A stretch of 41,952 nt of DNA, taken from assembly GCA_014534235.1 (NCBI GenBank), contig JACVRW010000014.1:1-41952 (forward strand). Direction: 5' to 3'. Of this stretch, positions 7,270-13,853 are shown in pieces. The translations under genes were made by a program, and so were the position numbers. Numbering within the stretch: the stretch's first letter is position 1; each line of letters starts with the position of its first letter. The notes below the pieces were generated by a model. It was not told where the DNA came from. It saw only the letters and a list, made by a program, of their open reading frames with translations, and did no database searches. This DNA comes from Thermoleophilaceae bacterium (GTDB lineage Bacteria > Actinomycetota > Thermoleophilia > Solirubrobacterales > Thermoleophilaceae).

Positions 7270-8803
7270 CTACTTCGTGAACTGGAAGTTTGCCACGTAC
7301 TCCCTCCCGTCGCTGAACCGCACCATCAGCTGGCGGCACTTTCCTGCCCATGCCTTGTCTGTCTTCCAGACAAAGCTATAGCGCTGCGTCGTCTGGTCAT
7401 ACGACAGGCTGCTCTGGCCGGCGTAGTCAAACGCCTCCTCGACCGTGTCGGGCGGAGCCGACGACGGGCACGCGATGGGCTTCGAGCTCGGATAGCCGGC
7501 CGCAAAGATGCTCATCCCCTGGTAGCCGCTCAAGTCGAACTTGACCGGGACGGCCTGTCCCGCCTTCATCGAGTTCAGCCAGCTCGGGTTGTTGACCGGC
7601 TCGAAGAACCCGTGGAAATCGTAGATCACGCGGTACTGGCAGCTCGCCGCAGCTGACCCGTGTCCGACCTTGTCCTGAGCGGTGCCGGCCGGCACGGACG
7701 CAGTCTTCTCGCCGACCGCGGTCGTGTCGAGCGAAACTGCGCCGCCGGCGGCCCCGGCGAGCCCGGAGTGGGCGTCTTGGGCCGTCCAACTCGCCGACGC
7801 GGTGCTGCCGAGCTTTAGCTCGCTGGGGCAGGTCAGGCTCACGACCGGTGCGGTGGCGTCCACCTTGACCGTCCCGGTCGCCGACGCCGACTCGTTACCC
7901 GCGTTGTCGGTCGCCTTCCCGGAGTAAGCGTGGGAGCCCGAGGTGCTGAATGTTTGGGCGGCCGTATAGCCGGCGACACCGCTTCCGTCGCTGCCGTCGG
8001 CCAGCTTTGGATCTGTGCTGCTGCCGTAGCTGACCGTCACGGAGTCCTTGAACCAGTTGCCGGCCGCGTCCTCGGGGCTCCTGTCGAAGCTAGCCGTGGG
8101 CGTGGTCGGGCCGCTCTTGTCGACCTTGACCTCATCCGAGGCGGCCGAGAACGGGCCCTCCTCGCCGAGCGCATCGAAGGGCCTTGGCCCTGTACGTCCA
8201 GGTCCCCTCGCCCTCCGGAGATCCGGAAGTGAACGCGAAGGAGCTGCTGCTCAGGTTGCCCGCGCCGCTTACGTCTGTGTAGCCGGCGTCGTTGGCGTCC
8301 TTGTGCTGGAGCAGGTAGTGGTCCACATTGTCGTCAGGATCGGTAGCCGCGGCCCAGTTGAGGCCGAAGACGCCGTCGTTGTTGAGCGAGCTCGAGGCCG
8401 ACGGCTTGCCAGGCGCACCGGGTGGGCTGTTGACCCTGTACGTGCAGCTCGCCGACTGCTCATGACCGACGTTGTCGACCGCGGTGACGGTCTTGGTGTG
8501 CTGGCCCGCAGCGCTCGTGTCGAGTGACACGGTGCCGCTGGGATCAGTAGCGAGGCCCGAGTGCGCATCGCTTGCCGTGACGTTGACGGCGTGGGTGCTG
8601 TTCCTCGCAACGACCGCGCTTGGGCACCCGGTGATATCGACGGCCGGAGCGGTGGCATCGACCTTGACGGTGCGCGTGGCGGAGGCGGACTCGTTCCCGG
8701 CGTGGTCCTTGACCGTGCCGCTGACGGGATGGGAGCCGCTGGTGTTCTTGGTCAGGTTGCCCGGAATCGAGGCCGGATCCACACCGCTTCCGTTGCTTCC
8801 GTC
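7270..8803 (-). pseudogene. Frameshifted secreted repeat protein with PxKF C-terminal domain
   Basis: Two minus-strand frames (8803-8132 and about 8180-7270) form one broken gene. The upstream part has an Ig-like repeat (HAGNESASATRTVKVDATAP, SCTYRV) and an FN3-like domain. It would continue as AKAFDALGEEGPFSAASDEV if one base were removed near 8177-8182 (a CCC/TT run). The downstream part repeats the module (NAGNESASATGTVKVDATAP) and ends in a PxKF domain (AVPVKFDLSGYQGM ... WKTDKAWAGKCRQL). The 5' end is missing: an in-frame TAG (8806-8804) precedes the first readable codon, and no signal peptide is found. Such proteins are normally exported surface proteins. One indel could be an assembly error, but the missing start argues for real decay. 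Confidence 0.8.
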
Positions 8804-8875
8804 CTAGCTGGGTCACGAGGCGTTGCAGAAGCGGCCGAAGTTGCAGCGGACCGCGCTCTGTCCCGGCGGGCGTGG

Positions 8876-9562
8876 TCAGTCGCTTGCGGCGCTACGCGCA
8901 ACCCTCGCGATCGCCTCGACGGCCGCGGGGGTGTCGCGCAGGTCCGCCAGCAAAGCGTCAGGCCGCGCGGCTCGCAGGGCGTTGACGTCGCTGAAGCCGG
9001 TGGCCACCGCCACGGCTCTGGCGCCGGCTTCGTGGGCGGCTCGGACGTCGTGGGGCGTGTCGCCGACCAGCACGGCGTCGGTCGGCTCGCCGTACTTCGC
9101 CCTGACCCGCTCGCGAGCCACGGCCACGAGCTCCGAGCGCTCCTCGTGCGGGTCCGAGCCGTAGGCGCCCACGTCGAAGTCGAGCCAGGGCTCGAGCCCG
9201 AAGGCGCTGATCTTGAGGGCCGCGTTGGTTTGGATGTTGCCGGTGAGTAGCGACTGCACTATGCCCTCCCGGCCGTGTAACGCCGCCAGTGTCTCCGGCA
9301 CCCCCGGGTAGGCGTGGCCGTCGCGACGCATTGCCTCCTTGCGCGCCTCGAGCGCCGTTGCAAGCCGATCCAGCAACCGCGGCAGGGCCTCGCGCTCGTG
9401 GTCCAGCATCGCCAGCGCGATCTGATGGTCGGTTCGGCCGGCGAACTCCACCGGTCCCGGCGGCCGGCCCATGACCGCCTCGAATGCCTCCTCGAAGGCG
9501 TGCTTGCCGTGACCCGCGGAGTCCACGAGCGTTCCGTCGATGTCCCAGAGCACTAGGAGCAC
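8876..9562 (-). CDS. HAD-superfamily hydrolase (phosphoglycolate phosphatase-like)
   Basis: A 228-residue HAD phosphatase. Motif I DIDGTLVDS near residue 7 holds the nucleophile and acid/base Asp pair; motif II Thr is in LLTGN; motif IV is LVGDTPHDVRAAHEAG. An alpha-helical cap lies between I and II, as in Gph/PhnX-type enzymes. I start at the GTG at 9562 (next choice GTG 9553); the longer upstream frame is antisense to the gene at 9590 and not family-like. A weak -10-like CAGGCT lies 7 bases upstream. It is divergent from the small coiled-coil gene with 27 bp between starts. Substrate not determinable. Confidence 0.9.
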   Translation of the reverse strand: MLLVLWDIDGTLVDSAGHGKHAFEEAFEAVMGRPPGPVEFAGRTDHQIALAMLDHEREALPRLLDRLATALEARKEAMRRDGHAYPGVPETLAALHGREGIVQSLLTGNIQTNAALKISAFGLEPWLDFDVGAYGSDPHEERSELVAVARERVRAKYGEPTDAVLVGDTPHDVRAAHEAGARAVAVATGFSDVNALRAARPDALLADLRDTPAAVEAIARVARSAASD

Positions 9563-9589
9563 CGCCCTGAGCCTGCCACACTGCGCTCG

Positions 9590-9907
9590 ATGTTCGACGC
9601 CCTTGCCGTCCCGCCCCGCCTCATCGCCCGCGCCTTCGACGACCTGCACACGCTCGCCGAGGGGGTGCGCAGGCTGTCCGACCGCGAGGGCGACCTGTCC
9701 GAGCTTGTCGACGCGGTCAGGGCGCTGCCCGAGATCGAAGACAGCCTGTCGCAGCGGATCGCGGAGCTGCGGACCGACGTCCAGGCGCTCCACGAGTGGC
9801 TCCAACCGCTGCACAAGGAGCTGACCGATCTCGACGACACCGCCGAGAACCTCGAGCAAGCGCTGGGCGGTCTCAGGGACCTGCTGAAGAAGGTCCCGGG
9901 GATCTGA
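9590..9907 (+). CDS. Small alpha-helical coiled-coil protein
   Basis: A 105-residue protein, almost entirely helical and rich in heptad-like Leu spacing (AFDDLHTLAEGVRRLSDREG, IAELRTDVQALHEWLQPLHKE, ENLEQALGGLRDLLKKVPGI). No Cys, membrane segment or signal peptide. I do not recognise a named family. It is likely a real gene because third codon positions are strongly GC-biased and it fits exactly between its neighbours. Role unknown; possibly a scaffold or an oligomerising accessory protein. Confidence 0.7.
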   Translation: MFDALAVPPRLIARAFDDLHTLAEGVRRLSDREGDLSELVDAVRALPEIEDSLSQRIAELRTDVQALHEWLQPLHKELTDLDDTAENLEQALGGLRDLLKKVPGI

Positions 9908-9937
9908 GCGCGCGCCTGGCGGCCCGACGAAGCACCG

Positions 9938-9974
9938 TCCTGGTTAGGGGGTCGTATACAACACCTATCCAGGA
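9938..9974. terminator. Imperfect long inverted repeat between convergent genes
   Basis: Outer arms TCCTGG (9938-9943) and CCAGGA (9969-9974) enclose near-complementary inner arms (TTAGGGGGTCGTAT against ATACAACACCTAT), centred on GTATAC. It lies in the 104-bp gap between the convergent stops at 9907 and 10012, where a bidirectional terminator is expected. Confidence 0.5.
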
Positions 9975-10011
9975 TCCTGCGGCGCCGACCGAGACGCGCC
10001 GGCGCAGCTCC

Positions 10012-10617
10012 CTACCGCAACGCGACCCCGAACAGTTCCTCGAGCCGCGGGAGCGTCGAATCGGCGCCGCGGTGCAGGACGGCGGTCATCCCGACGGCCT
10101 CCGCGCCCGCGCAGTTCTCGCGCAGGTCGTCCACGAACACGCAGTCCTCGGGCGGGAGACCGACGCGCTCGGCGCCGAGCAGGAAGATCTCCGGCTGGGG
10201 CTTGTGGACGCCCTCCTCCCCTGAGATGACGACGCCGTCGAAGAGCTCCGCGAACGTGGCCCGCTCGTAGCGGCCCTCGCCCATCGAGTTCGAGACGAGG
10301 CCCGTACTGACGCCCTGGGCCCGTGCCCGCCTGACCGCGTCGAGCATCGTCTCGTCCGGCCGGACGCGCGCAAACATGCGGCCGACGAGGCCGGCGTGGC
10401 GCTCCACGCCGAGCAGCTTTCCGAAGCGCTCCCCGAACTCGTCCTCGCTCATGCTGCCCGTCTCGAGGGCGCGCACGAGGCGCAGCGCTTCCGGCTCGTC
10501 CTTGAAGAGCCGCTTGATCGCGTCACGGTCGAGCCCCTCGTCGGTGCAGAAGGCGCGGAACGAGTCGAAGACGTTCGTGGTCAGGACGCCGCCGAAGTCG
10601 ACGAGCAGGCCCCTCAT
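10012..10617 (-). CDS. HAD-IA hydrolase (ACAD10/epoxide hydrolase N-domain type)
   Basis: A 201-residue HAD-IA phosphatase beginning MRGLLVDFGGVLTTN. Motif I is DFGGV, so the usual second Asp of DXD is Gly, as in the YihX/sEH-N/ACAD10 branch. Further motifs are GLVSNSMGEGR, the Lys motif VHKPQPEIF and FVDDLRENCAGAEAVGM. Its ATG overlaps the stop of the upstream kinase gene (ATGA at 10617-10614), so the two are translationally coupled. In mammalian ACAD10 a HAD domain, an APH kinase domain and an acyl-CoA dehydrogenase are fused in one polypeptide. The adjacency here suggests a shared acyl substrate, most likely a hydroxy-fatty-acid derivative (inference). Confidence 0.92.
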   Translation of the reverse strand: MRGLLVDFGGVLTTNVFDSFRAFCTDEGLDRDAIKRLFKDEPEALRLVRALETGSMSEDEFGERFGKLLGVERHAGLVGRMFARVRPDETMLDAVRRARAQGVSTGLVSNSMGEGRYERATFAELFDGVVISGEEGVHKPQPEIFLLGAERVGLPPEDCVFVDDLRENCAGAEAVGMTAVLHRGADSTLPRLEELFGVALR

Positions 10618-11687
10618 TCCCCGAGCGCCACCGCGCGCGCCTTTCGCGCCAGCGCCGGGACGCCCTCGTCGAAGAGCGCGAGGTAAGGATCATCGGTGGC
10701 GCCCGCGGTGAAGCGCTTGTAGTTGCCCTCCATGAAGACCGCAGCCTTCCAGAGCGCGAGCGCCTGGTACCACCCGAGGCCCGACACGGGGCGACCGCTG
10801 CGCGCCTCGTAGCGCGCCACGAGCTGATCCCGGGTGAGGAAGCCCTCGCGGCGGGTGGCCGCGGACAGCCTGTAGAAGGAGATGTCGGCGGGGTCGTCCG
10901 CCTCCGCCCAGGTCACGGTGAGGTAGCCGACGTCCGCCAGCGGGTCGCCGATCGTGGAGAGCTCCCAGTCGAAGATCGCGATCACCCTGGCCGGTGGCTC
11001 GCTCGCCACCATCACGTTGCCGAGCCGGTAGTCCCCGTGAACGATCGTCGACGGCGGCGACTCGGGCACGTTCCGCCGGAGCCACTCGCCGACCTCCTCC
11101 ACGACCGGCACCTCGCGCGTCTTGTTGTGCTCCCAGAGGCCGGCGAAGCGCCGCAGCTGACGCTCGAGGTAGCCGCTTGGCTTCCCGTAGTTCTCGAGCC
11201 CGCACGCGCGCCAGTCGACCTCGTGGAGCTCCACCAGCGCGTCGACGACCTCCTCGGAGATCCTGCGGCGGCCTTTTGGGTTGTCGAGCGGCTCGGGGAT
11301 GTCGGTGGTGACGACGCTCCCGTGGAGCTCGTTCATGAGGTAGAAGGGCGCGCCGAGCACGGACTCGTCGTCGCAGGTGGCGAGCACACGGGGCGCTCGC
11401 ACCGGCGTCCTCTCGAGGGCTCGCAGCAGGCGGGCCTCACGGAGCACGTCGTGCGCGGACGGCGGCAGCGGCGGCCGCGGGGGGCGGCGCAGCACGACCC
11501 TGGCGTCGCCGCGGCGGACGAGGTACGTCACGTTCGAATGCCCCTCCCCGATGCGCTCGACCTCCACGGGGCCGGAGCCGATTCCGTGCACGTCGAGGAA
11601 CCGCTCGAGCGGCTCGCGCACGACGAGCGGTGGTCGCTCCAGCTCGCGTGCGTCGCGGTGCGTCTCGACCACGTCGGGCGATGCCAT
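10614..11687 (-). CDS. APH-family phosphotransferase (ACAD10/11-kinase type)
   Basis: A 357-residue kinase of the aminoglycoside phosphotransferase/choline kinase superfamily. A glycine-poor N-lobe (IGEGHSNVTYLV, about 45-56) is followed by the catalytic loop IVHGDYRLGNVM (Asp of HGD about residue 218, Asn of the HGDYxxxN pattern) and the metal motif IFDWELSTIGDPLADVGYL. This DWE.STIGDPL wording is typical of the branch fused to acyl-CoA dehydrogenase in ACAD10/ACAD11 rather than of antibiotic resistance enzymes. It heads a two-gene operon with the HAD gene. A TAGGAT box lies 11 bases before the ATG. Probable role: phosphorylation of a hydroxyacyl-CoA or similar metabolite (inference from family). 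Confidence 0.92.
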   Translation of the reverse strand: MASPDVVETHRDARELERPPLVVREPLERFLDVHGIGSGPVEVERIGEGHSNVTYLVRRGDARVVLRRPPRPPLPPSAHDVLREARLLRALERTPVRAPRVLATCDDESVLGAPFYLMNELHGSVVTTDIPEPLDNPKGRRRISEEVVDALVELHEVDWRACGLENYGKPSGYLERQLRRFAGLWEHNKTREVPVVEEVGEWLRRNVPESPPSTIVHGDYRLGNVMVASEPPARVIAIFDWELSTIGDPLADVGYLTVTWAEADDPADISFYRLSAATRREGFLTRDQLVARYEARSGRPVSGLGWYQALALWKAAVFMEGNYKRFTAGATDDPYLALFDEGVPALARKARAVALGE

Positions 11688-11698
11688 CAGCGGCGGGA

Positions 11699-11704
11699 AT
11701 CCTA
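11699..11704 (-). promoter_or_regulatory. -10 box TAGGAT of the kinase-HAD operon
   Basis: On the minus strand TAGGAT lies 11 bases before the ATG at 11687, with no Shine-Dalgarno sequence in between. Confidence 0.5.
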
Positions 11705-11742
11705 TGGCGAGGGAACCGAACCGGGCCGCGGCCGCGCTCGTA

Positions 11743-11748
11743 TAGCTT
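11743..11748 (+). promoter_or_regulatory. -10 box TAGCTT of the cupredoxin gene
   Basis: TATAGCTTT at 11741-11749 contains TAGCTT 6 bases before the ATG at 11755, again without a ribosome site. Confidence 0.5.
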
Positions 11749-11754
11749 TCCCGG

Positions 11755-12366
11755 ATGCGACCCCGCCTCCTCGTAGCGCCGCTGGCTCTCCTCGCCCTCT
11801 TTGCCGCGGCCGCTCCCGCCTCCGCGGAGGACCATCAGGTGAACGTCGTCGACTTTGCGTTCCAGCCGAAGTCGCTTGAGATCAACCCCGGCGACAGGGT
11901 CATCTGGAACTTCTTCGCTCCTGGTCACACGTCGACTTCGAGGAGCGGTCAGGCGGAGAGCTGGAACTCCGATCCTCCGGATCCCGGCTTCAATCCCGCC
12001 GGCGCGAGCTTCGCCCATACCTTCGACACCCCGGGCCGCTACCAGTACATCTGCATACCGCATCAGTTCTTCATGGAGGGCGTGCTCCAGGTCGGCCAGG
12101 ACGAGTTCCGGCGCTCCTACTCCCGCTTCAGACAGACGGGGCGGGGGAGCTCCCTCAGCCTCTCCTTCCGGCTGCTGGAGCCGGCGATGGTGACGGTGAA
12201 GCTGCGAGGAGCGACCCGGCGGACCGTGACGCGGCGGCGCCTCGGCCTGGGTCGCCACCGCATCAGGCTCGCCCGCCTGCGGGAAGGCCGCTATCGCGGC
12301 ACGGCGACTTTCGTCGACGACTTCGACAAGCCGTCGGTCGCGGGGTTCTCCGGCGCCATCCGCTGA
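11755..12366 (+). CDS. Exported cupredoxin-like copper protein
   Basis: A 203-residue protein with a Sec signal peptide (residues 1-24, ending ASA before EDHQ). The following single plastocyanin/azurin-like domain (about 25-115) shows type 1 copper ligands: His58 in APGHTS, Cys100, His103 and Met107 in CIPHQFFMEG. A basic beta-rich tail (about 120-203) with RRTVTRRRLGLGRHRIRLARL is an added domain that may bind the cell wall or nucleic acid-like polyanions; I cannot assign it. No lipobox or membrane anchor is seen. Likely a periplasmic/cell-surface electron carrier; no partner oxidase is adjacent. It ends 10 bp from the convergent RpiB-like gene. Confidence 0.88.
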   Translation: MRPRLLVAPLALLALFAAAAPASAEDHQVNVVDFAFQPKSLEINPGDRVIWNFFAPGHTSTSRSGQAESWNSDPPDPGFNPAGASFAHTFDTPGRYQYICIPHQFFMEGVLQVGQDEFRRSYSRFRQTGRGSSLSLSFRLLEPAMVTVKLRGATRRTVTRRRLGLGRHRIRLARLREGRYRGTATFVDDFDKPSVAGFSGAIR

Positions 12367-12376
12367 GGCCGGGCGC

Positions 12377-12814
12377 TCAGCGGATCTCGTCCACGTGGCG
12401 GATGTTCGCCGCGTCCTCGGCGTCGGCGCTCCGTTTGCCGTCGAACCAGCCTTCCAGGATCTCCTCGAGGACCGCGTCGCTCGTCGCCCGCAGCGAGAGC
12501 GCCAGCACATTGGCGTCGTTCCATCGCCGCGCGCCGCGGGCCGTCTCCGCGTCGGCGCAGAGCGCGGCGCGGACGCCGGGCACCTTGTTGGCGGCGATCG
12601 AGGCCCCCGTGCCGGTCCAGCAGCAGACGATCCCCTGGTCGGCGCGTCCCTCGGCGACGTCGCGCGCGGCGGCCTCGCTGGCCCAGGCCCAGTCGTCGCG
12701 CTCGCCCTCGGCGAGCGCGCCGTGCAGGATCGGCTCGTGCCCGCGGCGGCGGAGCTCGTCGACAACTGCCTCGGCCACACCGGTGCGCTCGTCGGCTGCG
12801 ACGGAGATTCTCAT
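12377..12814 (-). CDS. RpiB/LacAB-family sugar-phosphate isomerase (divergent)
   Basis: A 145-residue protein of the RpiB/LacA/LacB family. The central block TGTGASIAANKVPGVRAALC and NDANVLALS are characteristic. The N-terminal family motif (GSDHAGF in typical RpiB) reads AADERTG, so the conserved His is gone, while Cys residues precede TGTG (IVCCWTGTG) as in Cys-type enzymes. Pentose isomerase activity is therefore plausible but not secure. I start at the ATG at 12814, because TAGGCT lies 7 bases upstream of it. The alternative GTG at 12820 would sit only one base after that box. Divergent from the glycosylase gene, sharing a promoter core. Confidence 0.85.
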   Translation of the reverse strand: MRISVAADERTGVAEAVVDELRRRGHEPILHGALAEGERDDWAWASEAAARDVAEGRADQGIVCCWTGTGASIAANKVPGVRAALCADAETARGARRWNDANVLALSLRATSDAVLEEILEGWFDGKRSADAEDAANIRHVDEIR

Positions 12815-12821
12815 GTCCACC

Positions 12822-12831
12822 AGCCTAGTCT
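12822..12831. promoter_or_regulatory. Bidirectional promoter with shared -10 (AGCCTAGTCT)
   Basis: Minus-strand TAGGCT (12827-12822) lies 7 bases before the ATG at 12814; plus-strand TAGTCT (12826-12831) lies 9 bases before the ATG at 12841. The two hexamers share TA at 12826-12827, the midpoint of the 26-bp gap. Confidence 0.6.
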
Positions 12832-12840
12832 TGATGCGCC

Positions 12841-13689
12841 ATGCCCGAGCTTCCAGAGGTCGAGATCACGGCGCGCCGGCTGGATCGCGCGCTGAGCGGC
12901 GCTGAGATCGAGTCCGCGCTGGCCCCCGGGCTGGTGGCCCTGAAGACGTTCGATCCGCCGCTCGACGCCTTCGCCGGCGGCCGGGTCGGCGGCGTGCGCA
13001 GGATCGGGAAGATGCTCGCGGTCGACGCCGGCGGGCTGACGCTGCTGGTCCACCTCATGTCGGCCGGCCGGCTCCAGCTGTTCGACGAGCGGGCATCGCT
13101 GCGCGACCGAACCTCGCGCATCCTCCTGCGGATCGCCGACGGGCGCGAGCTTCGGCTCCGGGAGTTCGGAACCCAGCAGCGCGCCTGGGCGAAGCTGCTG
13201 CGAGCGGAGGAGGTGGCGGCGGACGAGGCCGTGGCGACGCTCGGACCGGACGCATATCCCCCTCCGCCGCCCGAAGAGTTCGCGGATCTGCTCGACCAGC
13301 CGCGCCACCTGCATCCACTGCTGCGCGACCAACGAGCGATCGCGGGCATCGGGCGCTCCTGGGTGGACGAGATCCTCTGGACCGCTCGGCTTTCGCCGTT
13401 CCAGCGGGGCTCCGACCTCGACCCCGAGGACGTCGAGACGCTTCGGAGCTCCTGCGGGGAGGTTCTCGGCGGCGCCCTCGAGCACTACGAGCGGGTGATC
13501 GGGGACACGGTTCCGGACAAGCTTCCGATGCCGCTGCGCGTCCATCGTCGAGCGGGGGAGGACTGCCCCCGCTGCGGCGCCCGGATCGAGGCGATCCACT
13601 TCAAGGACTACGTCATGTGCTACTGCCCCGAGGAGCAGACCGGCGGGCGGGTGCTGAAGGACCGTCGGCTGTCGAAGCTGCTTAAGTAG
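12841..13689 (+). CDS. Fpg/Nei-family DNA glycosylase
   Basis: A 282-residue base-excision repair glycosylase/AP lyase. The N-terminal catalytic MPELPEVE (Pro2, Glu3), Lys57 in RIGKML, the insert MSAGRLQL, a helix-two-turn-helix with GIGRSWVDEILW and a C-terminal zinc-finger-like region are in the usual order. Two deviations: the H2TH Asn of the usual GIGN motif is Arg, and the finger reads CPRC ... CYCPEEQTGG, so the expected fourth Cys (CPXCQ) is Glu while an extra Cys stands two residues earlier. It should remove oxidised bases; whether it is Fpg- or Nei-like in specificity I cannot say. The ATG follows TAGTCT by 9 bases. Confidence 0.92.
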   Translation: MPELPEVEITARRLDRALSGAEIESALAPGLVALKTFDPPLDAFAGGRVGGVRRIGKMLAVDAGGLTLLVHLMSAGRLQLFDERASLRDRTSRILLRIADGRELRLREFGTQQRAWAKLLRAEEVAADEAVATLGPDAYPPPPPEEFADLLDQPRHLHPLLRDQRAIAGIGRSWVDEILWTARLSPFQRGSDLDPEDVETLRSSCGEVLGGALEHYERVIGDTVPDKLPMPLRVHRRAGEDCPRCGARIEAIHFKDYVMCYCPEEQTGGRVLKDRRLSKLLK

Positions 13690-13708
13690 CGGCTCAGCGG
13701 ACGATGCT

Positions 13709-13831
13709 TCAGATTGGCAGCGCGACGATCACGGGGCCGGCGATCGCCGCGAGCGCGGTGAAGTCCTCCGCGTGGATGTGCGCGAGGTCCTCGGCGTAGC
13801 GGCCGGCGGAGTCAGTGTGCGCGCGGGGCAC
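13709..13831 (-). CDS. Short ORF, possibly a truncated methyltransferase N-terminus
   Basis: A 40-residue frame from the GTG at 13831 (MPRAHTDSAGRYAEDLAHIH ...) to TGA at 13709. Nearly every codon ends in G or C, as in real genes of this window. A -10 TACGTT lies 6 bases before the GTG and shares its TA with the promoter of the divergent flippase gene, the same layout as other leaderless pairs here. The YAEDLAHIHAEDF segment resembles the start of some class I SAM-dependent methyltransferases as I remember them, so this may be the promoter and first exon-like stub of a gene cut short by deletion. Could also be a genuine micro-protein. Confidence 0.45.
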   Translation of the reverse strand: MPRAHTDSAGRYAEDLAHIHAEDFTALAAIAGPVIVALPI

Positions 13832-13837
13832 GCACGC

Positions 13838-13847
13838 AACGTACCTT
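13838..13847. promoter_or_regulatory. Bidirectional promoter with shared -10 (AACGTACCTT)
   Basis: Minus-strand TACGTT (13843-13838) lies 6 bases before the GTG at 13831; plus-strand TACCTT (13842-13847) lies 6 bases before the GTG at 13854. They share TA at 13842-13843, the midpoint of the 22-bp gap. Confidence 0.55.
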
Positions 13848-13853
13848 TCAGGC

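Noticed and set aside
9563-9859. A 5' extension of the HAD gene by 99 codons
   Set aside because: It is antisense to the small coiled-coil gene at 9590 and precedes the HAD motif I at the expected N-terminus; the GTG at 9562 is a better start.
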